From: Rarobacter incanus
GTDB taxonomy: Bacteria > Actinomycetota > Actinomycetes > Actinomycetales > Cellulomonadaceae
Direction: 5' to 3'
DNA: 64,000 bases
Assembly: GCF_006715765.1 (NCBI RefSeq)
Contig: NZ_VFNV01000001.1
Location: 1 to 64,000 of the forward strand
How positions within the stretch are numbered: position 1 is the stretch's first letter; each line of letters begins with the position of its first letter. The position numbers and the translations under genes are program-made. This document shows, piece by piece, positions 18,902 to 28,659 of the stretch. Below the pieces are notes generated by a model. It saw only the letters and a program-made list of their open reading frames with translations. It did no database searches and was not told the origin of the DNA.

Positions 18902-20173
<1,272 letters not shown>

Positions 20174-20498
20174 CCGGCTCGTCGATTTACCCCCTCGGGG
20201 CGGGGGCCGGCTTCTTGGGTTCTAGTGATCGTTGCAGCACCTGCCCGACCGGAAGGTTCCCGGGCAGATGGAATCCAAGGAATACCAAGGCGTTTTCTAC
20301 GCCACTGTGAGGCAAGCGCAAGCCGCACGATAGGCGCGCAGAAGTCACTGGTCCCTCACCGCTGCTCCCAAGAAATGCCGTCGGCGAATAATAGGCGCCG
20401 CCAACGAGTCAAACCGGTTTGATTCCTGCTATGCTCGATCACGACACGGTTACCCGGGGAGCGGGAGTGTCGCAAGAGGCGCGCGACGATGCGGGCTA
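20174..20498. other. Intergenic region between clpX and the secreted discoidin-domain gene
   Basis: 325 bp with no supported gene. A 7-bp stem (20241-20247 with 20261-20267) is present without a T tract. The right end should contain the promoter of the large secreted protein gene; TATGCT near 20430 is a -10-like box with no convincing -35. Nothing else is recognised. Confidence 0.45.
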
Positions 20499-23400
20499 AT
20501 GGTACGGACGCGATGGAGCGGTGTAGTGCGTGCGAGACGTGTGATTTCAACAATAGTCGTGACAATTCTGGCGGTGGGAGCGGCAATGACGCCCAGTGCC
20601 CACGCGTCCTCATCGGTGCAGGCATCATCGTGGAGCATCGACGGTTTCACGACCAATCCAAGTCCCAGCTTCGGCGACTTCTCGTGGCAGGATCGGGCGA
20701 AGGCGTTCGACGATTTTGCATACGACTGGACCGATCGAGGCGTCTACTCGACCATCCGGACCGACTCGACGGCACTGAACATGCCGGCCGGGGAAACCAC
20801 CTACAAGATGCCCGCCTACTACGGTGATCAGCGCGTCCAGAGCGCCGGCCCCAACGGTGGGGACGGTTACCAAGAATCGGTGACCCAGCTCGCCTCCGTC
20901 ATCAGCGCGACGCTGGTCGGCATCGACAAGTCCGATCAAGCCTGCGACCAACCGGGCAATGCGGCGAAGCGCTGCGACTACGTGCGCATGCTGCAGACCT
21001 TTTTCCGAGGTGCTTCAACCCAGGTGGCTGGGAACACTCCGATCGCAGGCGGCGATGGTGTGCCCGGGACGCTAGACGGGTGGTATCAATTCCTCCCCAA
21101 CGTGCTCTACTCGATGGTCGGCGAGCAGTACCCCGACTCGCAGAACATGGATGCGATCCAACGATCCATCGCGAATAAGTTCTACGACATGGTCGTGGAA
21201 CGAGGCTCCGCCAACGCAAATTTCAACATGTGGGACTACGACTTTGTCGCAATGAAACCGTACTTGAAAGGTAACTCGTCGGCCGACAACAAGTCGCAGG
21301 CGGCGGAACTGGCCGTTGCCACCGCGTTCGTGCTGGTCAATGCGCACGAACGATTCGGTGACCAGAAGTACCTGACCGCTGCCAAATGGGCCATGGACGC
21401 CATCGAGCGATCACAGGTCAATACGTACTACGAGGTCATGACGTTGCTGCAACCGTACATGGCGGCCCGGATGAACGCCCTGTACGGGACCCATTACGAC
21501 GTCGCCAAGGGATTCCGCTGGCTCATGGAGGGCTCGGCGGTGCGCGGCAATTGGGGCACGCTCGGGTCGCGGACGGGGCAGGACACCGTGTGGGGAGGAA
21601 AGACGGTTTCCGGGCTGCAAGGCAGCCTATCGGATAAGGGACCCGGCGACGGCACCGACAGGGAGAGCGGATACGTCTTCGCGATGAACTCCTTCGCGAG
21701 CCCGTGGTTCGCCGCGACGGCGAAGTACGACACGCAGTACGCCAATCTCGTTGGAAAGTGGTTGCTCAACGTCAACAGCGCCGCACGCTTCTTCTTTGCC
21801 GACCAACTCGCCGCGAGCGAACAATACTACGGCGCGGACTTCATAGACGGCTCATCTACGGGCGGGGCGGGCTCGGCAACCGGTTGGGACAAGGACGACC
21901 GGGCCGCGGCGATCGCGTACGAATCCCTACAGTCTTACCCTAACAAGGGAATCCGGGCGCTCTCTGATGTGCCGGAACGATCGGGCAACTGGGGGGTCGG
22001 ATCCGCAGCAAAGGGCCTCGGTATGTACGGGTCAGCCTGGATCGGCTTCATGTCCGTCATCCACCCAACGAACGTGTCGAATGTGCTGCGGATCGACCTT
22101 AACAAGCTGGATACGTACGGGGAGACAACCTACCCGACGTCCTTGATTTATAACCCGACATCGACTCCGCAGCAGATCGAGGTGCCGGTTCAAGGCAAGG
22201 GCAAGGACCTGTACGACTCCATAACCGGCAAGGTCGTGGCACCGGGCGTCGACACAACGGCCCGCGTGCAAGTGCCGGCAGGGAACTCAGTAGTCCTCGT
22301 CGAAATCCCGAGCACGGCGACGGTGGCCTCGTCGGGGATTATGACACTGGCAGATGGCGCGCCGATCGCATACGACGTCGCCGACACCGGCAACATCGCT
22401 GAGCACAAGGCGGTAACCACCATCCCCGCCAGTGCCGCGGCAAGCGCGCTGGTCGATGGCGACCGATCCACCGCATGGAAGAGTGCGGGGGGAATCGAAG
22501 CGAGCGCCGTGGTGGACACCGGGTCCGTGCGCGGGCTGGGACGCGTGACCCTAGCCTGGGGTAGTACACACCCGCGAACCGTTGCGATCGCGACTTCGAC
22601 GGACGGGTTCACGTGGACCGAACCGCAATCGTATGCCTCGTTGGGCGGCACCGAGACCATCACTTTGGCGGCCCGCGATGCCCGCTACGTGCGAGTCGCG
22701 GTGAGCGACGACGCGTTCGAACTGGGGGAGATCGGGGTGTCTATAGCCGATGTGGCCCGCGGTGCGCGGGTGAGCGTGGCGGGGACGGCGGGAGCCGGCG
22801 TCAATGCCGCTCAGTACATCACGGATGGTTCACGCGGGACGCGCTGGGAGTCGCGTACGTCCGATGATCAGTGGGCGGTGGTCGACCTCGGCTCGCGGCA
22901 GGCCCTCGGCGCGGTCAACATCGACTGGGAGGGCGCCTACGGGAAGGATTACTCGATCGAGACGTCTATCGATGGGGTCAACTGGTCGGTGGCGGCCGTC
23001 GAGGTGGGCAATAGCTCGGCGGGCGTGCGCACCACCTCGTTGGCGCCGGGCAGCAGCGGACGATACGTCAGGTGGGCTGGCACGAAGCGGGGCACCTCCT
23101 GGGCCTATTCGATGTGGTCGCTTGAGGTTTACGGCCGCGAAGGGGTCACCCGCGTGGGGCAGGCGTACTTCCCCGCTGGACAGGTCGTAGCGGGCAGCGA
23201 GTTCACCGTGACCGGGGCCGGATACGACCCGGGGGAGGCCGTGCGGATCTCCGTTGGCGGCGTGCTATCCACGCAGGTCACGGCGGACGGCAATGGCGGA
23301 TTCGCGGCCACGCTCACGGCACCTGCGGAGGCTGGTGACAAGGAAATTGCCGCATTAGGGACGAGTTCCGGGTCCTCCACCGCCGGCTCGATCCACATCG

Positions 23401-24332
23401 TTGCGGCGCCCGTGGAGCCGGGCGATCCCGGCGACCCCGGCGACCCCGGAACGCCCGGCGCTACCACGACGACCGTTAAGGTGTCCGCGGGCACGATCGA
23501 GGCCGACGGCCAGGACGGGTCGGTGCTGGTGAGCGTGAGCGGGACGGGCGACACGATCCCGGTTGGGCAGGCAGGCGTGTCCATCGACGGCGCTGCATCG
23601 CAGGTTAGTGAAATCCGCGAGGACGGAACAGCGCGGTTCACGATTCCCGCCACTCTTTCGGTAGGCAGCCACCGAATCGTCGCCACCTTCACCCCCAGCG
23701 ACGACGAAGCTTGGCAACCGTCCCAGAGCGCGGCCGCCACGGTTGTGGTCGTGAAGGCAAACGCGACCCTTTCCGTCAGCACGGGGACCGCGTGGGTCGG
23801 TGAGGCCTTGACCGCGACCGTGCGCGTGAGCACAACGAGCGCCTGGACCCGAGGTCGCGTGTGGGTGACCGCGTCGTCCGGGGGTGGAACCTGGGTGAGC
23901 GTCGGGAGGTCTAAGACGGCGGTCGTGCGGTTGCCCGCCCCGCGGCGCGCCGGAAAGATCACTGTCAGCGCCGTGCTACCGGTGCAAGATCGCATGGCGC
24001 AGGCCTCGGCCGTGGCGAGCACGCACGCGGCCAAGGCGCGCGCGAAGGTCACGGCGAAGGCGTCCAAGAAGCGGGTCAAGTGGGGGGCGAAAGTGCGCAT
24101 CCGCGTGCGAGTCACGTCCAAGGTCACGCTGCAACGGGCGGGCACCGTCACGATCTCGGTCAATGGCAAGAAGGCAGCGCGAATCCGCGTGCAGGCCAAT
24201 GGCAAGGCGACGGCGACGATCCGCATCCGGGAAAAGACACGCGTCGCAAAGATCCGCGCCGCATACAGCGGGTCGGCGAACGTGCAGGCGGCGAAATCGC
24301 GGACGACGAAAGTCAAGGTGCGAAAGGGCTAG
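20499..24332 (+). CDS. Large secreted protein: alpha-helical catalytic-like region, two discoidin (F5/8C) domains, Ig-like tail
   Basis: 1277 residues. A Sec signal peptide covers about residues 10-38 (RRVISTIVVTILAVGA... cleaved near AHASS). Residues about 45-560 are helix-rich with aromatic and acidic clusters (DGYQESVTQLASVI, NMWDYDFVAMKPY, NTYYEVMTLLQPYMAAR, GYVFAMNSF), like an alpha/alpha barrel glycan-active enzyme, but I could not assign a family. Two F5/8C sugar-binding domains follow (about 640-760 and 765-880, the second with RWESRTSDDQWAVVDLG). After an IPT-like domain and a PGDPGDPGDPGTPG linker come Ig-like modules and a Lys/Arg-rich end. Probably acts on extracellular polysaccharide. 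The ATG start has a weak ribosome site. Confidence 0.75.
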   Translation: MVRTRWSGVVRARRVISTIVVTILAVGAAMTPSAHASSSVQASSWSIDGFTTNPSPSFGDFSWQDRAKAFDDFAYDWTDRGVYSTIRTDSTALNMPAGETTYKMPAYYGDQRVQSAGPNGGDGYQESVTQLASVISATLVGIDKSDQACDQPGNAAKRCDYVRMLQTFFRGASTQVAGNTPIAGGDGVPGTLDGWYQFLPNVLYSMVGEQYPDSQNMDAIQRSIANKFYDMVVERGSANANFNMWDYDFVAMKPYLKGNSSADNKSQAAELAVATAFVLVNAHERFGDQKYLTAAKWAMDAIERSQVNTYYEVMTLLQPYMAARMNALYGTHYDVAKGFRWLMEGSAVRGNWGTLGSRTGQDTVWGGKTVSGLQGSLSDKGPGDGTDRESGYVFAMNSFASPWFAATAKYDTQYANLVGKWLLNVNSAARFFFADQLAASEQYYGADFIDGSSTGGAGSATGWDKDDRAAAIAYESLQSYPNKGIRALSDVPERSGNWGVGSAAKGLGMYGSAWIGFMSVIHPTNVSNVLRIDLNKLDTYGETTYPTSLIYNPTSTPQQIEVPVQGKGKDLYDSITGKVVAPGVDTTARVQVPAGNSVVLVEIPSTATVASSGIMTLADGAPIAYDVADTGNIAEHKAVTTIPASAAASALVDGDRSTAWKSAGGIEASAVVDTGSVRGLGRVTLAWGSTHPRTVAIATSTDGFTWTEPQSYASLGGTETITLAARDARYVRVAVSDDAFELGEIGVSIADVARGARVSVAGTAGAGVNAAQYITDGSRGTRWESRTSDDQWAVVDLGSRQALGAVNIDWEGAYGKDYSIETSIDGVNWSVAAVEVGNSSAGVRTTSLAPGSSGRYVRWAGTKRGTSWAYSMWSLEVYGREGVTRVGQAYFPAGQVVAGSEFTVTGAGYDPGEAVRISVGGVLSTQVTADGNGGFAATLTAPAEAGDKEIAALGTSSGSSTAGSIHIVAAPVEPGDPGDPGDPGTPGATTTTVKVSAGTIEADGQDGSVLVSVSGTGDTIPVGQAGVSIDGAASQVSEIREDGTARFTIPATLSVGSHRIVATFTPSDDEAWQPSQSAAATVVVVKANATLSVSTGTAWVGEALTATVRVSTTSAWTRGRVWVTASSGGGTWVSVGRSKTAVVRLPAPRRAGKITVSAVLPVQDRMAQASAVASTHAAKARAKVTAKASKKRVKWGAKVRIRVRVTSKVTLQRAGTVTISVNGKKAARIRVQANGKATATIRIREKTRVAKIRAAYSGSANVQAAKSRTTKVKVRKG

Positions 24333-24382
24333 CCAAGAACAGCAGGGCATCCGATCGAGATCGGAAAGGCGACGGTGAGCGG

Positions 24383-27118
24383 CTAGTTCGCTGATCGCTT
24401 CGCCGGCGGCTCACCGAGCTCAACCGCTAGAACCGCGATGCCGCCCTGCGTGGAAGCATCCACTTCCGCATCCGGAACGGTTGCGATGTCGACCGGGCCC
24501 GTGACGCGACCGGCAGAACGGACATCGTCAAGTACCGCCGCTAGGGCAGCATCTGCCGACGTGGGCACTGCAAGCGATACATCAAGAATCGGCGTCTTCA
24601 TCGAGACCTTCGCTTCGGACTTGGTTCGGCGCAACGCGGCCAGCGCGTGACCGGCAACGGAAAGCAGCGCGGGATCCGTGTCCCGGGCCGCAGCCCGAAG
24701 GTGATCGGACGTCGGCCACGCGGTTGCGTGAATGGAACCTTGCCGCCACCATGACCACACCTCGTCCGTAGCGAACGGCAGGTACGGGGCGAACAATCGC
24801 AGCATCGTATCGATCGCCAGGGCAAGGGCCGTGCGGGCCGACTGCGTTAGCGCCGAAAGCTGCTCGTCACCCGCGCCGTAAGCTCGGTCCTTGACCAGTT
24901 CGACGTAGTCATCGCAGAACGCCCAGAAGAATGTCTCAGCCAGTTCCAGGGCGCGGGTGTGATCGTAGGCGCGCAGCGCGGCAGTCGCCGAGTCTACGAC
25001 ATCGGCCAGACCCGCCAGCATCGCCCTGTCGAGAGGGACAGTGACCGCTGCGGGGTCCAAATCGATCGTGCTGATGCCTTCCGCATCGGCGCCGTAGGAA
25101 AGGGCCAGCTTCGACGCGTTGAGAATTTTGATCGCCAGGCGGCGTCCAATTTTCATCTGACCGACCTCGAACGCGGCGTCGGTGCCGAGCCGCGCGGATG
25201 CGGCCCAGTATCGAACGGCGTCCGAGCCGTGCTCGAGGAGCAGCCCCATGGGGGTCACAACGTTGCCCTTCGACTTCGACATTTTCTTGCGATCCGGGTC
25301 CAATATCCAGCCAGAGATCGCGGCATCGGACCACGGCAGTTCGCCGAACTCCAGGTGAGAGCGCACGACAGTTGAGAAAAGCCAGGTGCGGATGATGTCC
25401 TGACCCTGCGGGCGAACGTCCATGGGGAAGACCTTGGCAAAAAGCTCCGGGTCATCGAGCCACCCACCCGCGATCTGCGGGGTGAGAGAGCTGGTCGCCC
25501 ACGTGTCCATGATGTCGGGGTCCCCAACAAATCCGCCGGCCTGTCCGCGCTGCTGTGCCGTGTATCCCGCGGGCACGTGGCTGGAGGGATCGATCGGCAG
25601 CTCATCCTCGCTGGGTACGATCGGCGCATCCCAGTGCGTTTCGCCCGCGGCGTCCACCGGGTACCAAACCGGGAACGGCACGCCGAAGAAGCGCTGGCGG
25701 GAGATGAGCCAATCGCCGTTGAGCCCGGAAACCCAGTTGGCGTAGCGCACCCGCATGAAATCGGGGTGGAACTCAAGGTCTTCGCCCGCGGCCAGAAGTT
25801 CGCCCCGCAGATCGCGGGCGCTCCCGTCGGCGCGCACCCAGTCGCGGCCTCCGTTGCGCAAGTACCACTGGCGGGAGGTCACGATTTCGAGTGGCTTGTC
25901 GCCCTTCTCGAAGAAATTGGTCATCCGCTGCGTTGCCTTGGGTTCGCCGTCTAGATCGCCCGCGTCGCGCAGCGCATCGACGACGATCTTGCGTGCGGAA
26001 AACGTTGTCTTTCCCTCAAGCTCGGAGAAAACCGCGCGGGCGGCCTCGTCCTTGATCCACTCGGGTATTTCGGCCACGATGCGCCCGTCGCGGCGAATGA
26101 TTGAACGGGTAGGCAACTGCAACTCGCGCCACCACTGCACGTCGGTCAGGTCACCGAAAGTACAGCACATGGCGATGCCTGCGCCCTTGTCGATCTCGGC
26201 GCCGGGGTGCGCCAGGACGGGAACCTCGACGTTGAAAACGGGCGACGTCACCGTGGTGCCGAACAGGTGCTGGTAGCGCTCATCGTCGGGGTGGGCAATG
26301 AGGGCGACGCACGCGGCCAACAGTTCGGGCCGGGTCGTTTCGATGTAGACGGGTGTGCCATCGCTCTGGTGGAAGGCGACCCGGTGATAGTGGCCGGGGT
26401 ATTCGCGGGCTTCGAGTTCGGCCTGCGCAACCGCGGTCTGGAACGTCACGTCCCAAAGGCCCGGGGCCTGCGCCTGGTACGCCTCGCCGCGCGCGAGATT
26501 CCGCAAGAATGCGGCCTGCGCAACCTTCTGCGCCCGCTTGCCGATCGTCTGGTAGGTGTGCTCCCAATCCACCGAGAGCCCGAGCCTGCGCCACAGCGCC
26601 TCGAACTGCTTTTCATCCTCGACGGTGAGCCGCTCACACAACTCAACGAAATTGCGGCGCGAGATGGGTTGCTGATCGGCCGCCTTGACGCTTTTGCCTT
26701 CGGCGCCCTGCAACGGCGGCTCGTAGCCCTCGACGTAGGGAAGAGACGGGTCGCAGCGCACGCCGTAATAGTTCTGCACCCGCCGTTCGGTGGGCAGGCC
26801 GTTGTCGTCCCACCCCATCGGGTAGAACACCTTCTTGCCGTTCATCCGCATGAAGCGCGCGATGACGTCGGTGTGCGTGTAGCTGAAGACATGGCCGACG
26901 TGCAGCGACCCCGAGACCGTCGGCGGCGGCGTGTCGATCGCGAAGACCTGTTCGCGCGTCGCTGTGCGGTCGAAGGCATAGGTGCCATCCTGCGCCCACT
27001 GCGCGTCGAATTTTTCTTCCAGTCCGTCCGTGCTCACCCTGTCCGGGACGCCCGCGACCGTGGCGGTCAGCGGGTATTCGGGCACGGCCAAATCATTGTT
27101 TGCAGGGGAGGTGCTCAT
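24383..27118 (-). CDS. valS: Valyl-tRNA synthetase
   Basis: Charges tRNA-Val. 911 residues. The HIGH motif appears as HVGH near residue 76 in PPTVSGSLHVGH and the KMSKS motif as KKMSKSKGN near 612. The zinc-free archaeal/rickettsial-type features are visible: MGWDDNGLPTERRVQNYYGV replaces the usual bacterial segment, and the C terminus lacks the long coiled-coil arm of E. coli-type ValS. The start ATG at 27118 is at the left edge of a divergent region. In M. tuberculosis valS runs in the same direction as clpX; here it is on the opposite strand, so the local block is rearranged. Confidence 0.95.
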   Translation of the reverse strand: MSTSPANNDLAVPEYPLTATVAGVPDRVSTDGLEEKFDAQWAQDGTYAFDRTATREQVFAIDTPPPTVSGSLHVGHVFSYTHTDVIARFMRMNGKKVFYPMGWDDNGLPTERRVQNYYGVRCDPSLPYVEGYEPPLQGAEGKSVKAADQQPISRRNFVELCERLTVEDEKQFEALWRRLGLSVDWEHTYQTIGKRAQKVAQAAFLRNLARGEAYQAQAPGLWDVTFQTAVAQAELEAREYPGHYHRVAFHQSDGTPVYIETTRPELLAACVALIAHPDDERYQHLFGTTVTSPVFNVEVPVLAHPGAEIDKGAGIAMCCTFGDLTDVQWWRELQLPTRSIIRRDGRIVAEIPEWIKDEAARAVFSELEGKTTFSARKIVVDALRDAGDLDGEPKATQRMTNFFEKGDKPLEIVTSRQWYLRNGGRDWVRADGSARDLRGELLAAGEDLEFHPDFMRVRYANWVSGLNGDWLISRQRFFGVPFPVWYPVDAAGETHWDAPIVPSEDELPIDPSSHVPAGYTAQQRGQAGGFVGDPDIMDTWATSSLTPQIAGGWLDDPELFAKVFPMDVRPQGQDIIRTWLFSTVVRSHLEFGELPWSDAAISGWILDPDRKKMSKSKGNVVTPMGLLLEHGSDAVRYWAASARLGTDAAFEVGQMKIGRRLAIKILNASKLALSYGADAEGISTIDLDPAAVTVPLDRAMLAGLADVVDSATAALRAYDHTRALELAETFFWAFCDDYVELVKDRAYGAGDEQLSALTQSARTALALAIDTMLRLFAPYLPFATDEVWSWWRQGSIHATAWPTSDHLRAAARDTDPALLSVAGHALAALRRTKSEAKVSMKTPILDVSLAVPTSADAALAAVLDDVRSAGRVTGPVDIATVPDAEVDASTQGGIAVLAVELGEPPAKRSAN

Positions 27119-27275
27119 GGTGTCCTATTCTTCCACAACGCTGGGGTGCACAATCGATGGGCGGGCGCGGGGCCTTTGGTTGTCATTTGATCGACGAGGC
27201 CGCCCATTGTCCGCATAGTGAGAATCGCTGGTGGTGCGGTTGCGGCCGGGGTGCCCCCGCACCACCATGGACGGT

Positions 27276-27353
27276 ATGAGCGAATCACACACGACGAATG
27301 CGCGCCGCACGCGCCGCCGCGTCGTTCTCGCTCGAATGTCCTGTTGTTGTTGA
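27276..27353 (+). CDS. Poly-cysteine leader peptide (probable cysteine-responsive attenuator)
   Basis: 25-residue ORF ATG 27276 to TGA 27353, reading MSESHTTNARRTRRRVV then LARMSCCC and stop. The ending, an Arg-rich stretch then L-x-R-M-S and three Cys codons directly before the stop, follows the pattern of actinobacterial putative leader peptides and the poly-Cys leader ORFs that regulate sulfur genes in mycobacteria by ribosome stalling when Cys-tRNA is scarce. Unusually, the only rightward gene below it is a 56-codon ORF of unknown function, 142 nt on. No strong ribosome site is seen; it may be leaderless. Confidence 0.6.
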   Translation: MSESHTTNARRTRRRVVLARMSCCC

Positions 27354-27409
27354 TGCGGCCCGCGCGGCGCTGATCGAGCCGCCGCCACCCCGCACGCGCC
27401 GCCGCGCTG

Positions 27410-27437
27410 CCAGCGTCCGATCCGGGTGATCCGCTGG
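27410..27437 (+). promoter_or_regulatory. Hairpin between leader peptide and 56-residue ORF
   Basis: Stem CCAGCG/CGCTGG (27410-27415 with 27432-27437) extended by GATC/GATC after a 3-nt bulge, loop CGGGT. It lies 57 nt after the leader stop and 58 nt before the next start, a sensible place for an attenuator or ribosome-site control structure. Function is inferred. Confidence 0.4.
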
Positions 27438-27494
27438 CGTTTCCGGCGGGGCGGGAATCCACTATCGACAAGAACTATTCTTGAGGACCCCGAC

Positions 27495-27665
27495 ATGACA
27501 CCGGCAGCACACCTAGAACGCTACCTTTCGAGTCTTATTCAATCGGTTCGTTCCGAGACGCTTTCCGGGGAGGAAGGCACGCGCGCCGCATCCGCCGTGA
27601 TCGTCAGCATCGAGCACCTGGTCGCGCAGGATATTGAAGCCTACACGCGCCGGCGCAGCGCGTAG
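27495..27665 (+). CDS. Small 56-residue protein of unknown function, downstream of Cys leader
   Basis: 56 residues, predicted mostly helical (LERYLSSLIQSVRSETL, then AVIVSIEHLVAQDIEAY), with no Cys, no signal peptide and no membrane segment. ATG at 27495 has GAGGA 7 nt upstream, better than any alternative start in the longer frame. It is the only candidate target of the poly-Cys leader at 27276. I recognise no family. It is followed by a tandem-repeat array and then the convergent proC gene. Confidence 0.55.
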   Translation: MTPAAHLERYLSSLIQSVRSETLSGEEGTRAASAVIVSIEHLVAQDIEAYTRRRSA

Positions 27666-27688
27666 AGATCGCCCCGTCGCTTGGCGTT

Positions 27689-27798
27689 AGGCGCCGAGCG
27701 TGTGGTGTTTAGGCGCCGAGCGTGTGGTGGTTGGGCGCCGGGCGTGTGGTGTTTAGGCGCCGAGCGTGTGGTGGTTGGGCGCCGGGCGTGTGGTGTTT
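27689..27798. repeat. 22-bp tandem repeat array (44-bp higher-order unit) at the proC end
   Basis: Five 22-bp units at 27689, 27711, 27733, 27755 and 27777. They alternate between an A-type (AGGCGCCGAGCGTGTGG) and a G-type (GGGCGCCGGGCGTGTGG), so units 2-3 and 4-5 are identical 44-bp pairs. A sixth, partial unit begins at 27799 and is the 3' end of proC itself (its last codons and TAA). The array therefore looks like an expansion of the proC terminus into the intergenic space. Confidence 0.9.
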
Positions 27799-28603
27799 AG
27801 GCGCCGAGCGCGCGATCCTTGGCAATGGTTGCGCGCACTCCGGCGACTACGGCGCTATAGAAGCCCTGGTCTTCCATCGCGAGCAGTCCCGCGACCGTTG
27901 TGCCGCCGGGGGATGACACCACGTCTGCAAGTTCCCACGGGTTCTTGCCGGATTCGAGCAATAGTGTGGCGCTTCCCAGCACGGCCTGCGCGGCAGCTTC
28001 CGTCGCAAGCGCTTTTGGCATGCCGGCTTCGACTGCCGCGCGCGCCAGGGCATCAATGAAGACGAAAACGAATGCAGGCGACGATCCCGCAATTGCGGTG
28101 AATGCGGAGAACTGGGCTTCCGGAAGCTCAATGACCCGGCCGACCGCGCCGAATATGCGCAATGCGGCCTCCTTGTGAGCATCCGTGACCAGGTCATTGT
28201 GCGCGATCGCCGACATTGCGGCACCCACGGTCGCGTTGACGTTCGGCATCACGCGGACCAACGGCACCTCGATTCCAGCCAGGTGCCGTAGTCGTTCCAG
28301 CGTCAGCCCCGCCGCTATCGAGACGATGACCGCGCCTGCGTCGCTGGCTGCGGCTGCGACCTGCGGCAAGACCTCGGGGACCACGTTGGGCTTAACTGCA
28401 ATCACGACCACATCGGCGCGGGCCGCCGCTTCCAGCGAGGCTGCCACATTTGCCCCGCCGATCTCCTTCGCTAGATCGGCGGCCTTAGTCGCGGTTCGGT
28501 CGAAAAGCGTGACATCCGAAGCCGCCACGAAACCCGATCCCGTAATGCCCCGCACTATCGCGCTCGCCATGTTTCCGGTGCCGATGAATCCCACAGTAGT
28601 CAT
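27797..28603 (-). CDS. proC: Pyrroline-5-carboxylate reductase
   Basis: Last step of proline synthesis, using NADPH. The 268-residue protein begins MTTVGFIGTGNMASAIVRG with the Rossmann motif and has VRVMPNVNATVG and the C-terminal signature SPGGTTVAGLLAMEDQGF. The start ATG at 28603 fits the family; the open frame to 28702 adds an unrelated stretch. The final codons coincide with the first unit of the tandem array at 27689-27798. It follows the serpin gene on the same strand by 56 bp. Confidence 0.95.
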   Translation of the reverse strand: MTTVGFIGTGNMASAIVRGITGSGFVAASDVTLFDRTATKAADLAKEIGGANVAASLEAAARADVVVIAVKPNVVPEVLPQVAAAASDAGAVIVSIAAGLTLERLRHLAGIEVPLVRVMPNVNATVGAAMSAIAHNDLVTDAHKEAALRIFGAVGRVIELPEAQFSAFTAIAGSSPAFVFVFIDALARAAVEAGMPKALATEAAAQAVLGSATLLLESGKNPWELADVVSSPGGTTVAGLLAMEDQGFYSAVVAGVRATIAKDRALGA

Positions 28604-28659
28604 AGGAACAAGGCTACCGCGACGTGCGGATAAGGCGGCCGCGGTAGCGAGCCGGAGCC

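Larger units (their letters stand above)
27119..27494. other. Region upstream of valS and of a 56-residue ORF, with leader peptide
   Basis: Divergent intergenic region of 376 bp. Leftward it should hold the valS promoter. Rightward it contains a short poly-cysteine leader ORF (27276-27353) and a hairpin at 27410-27437, both described separately. No larger gene is supported; the long antisense frames here are shadows. Confidence 0.5.

Noticed and set aside
24350-24365. Short hairpin (6-bp stem, CGAG loop) between the discoidin gene and valS as a bidirectional terminator
   Set aside because: The stem is short and no T tract follows on either strand.
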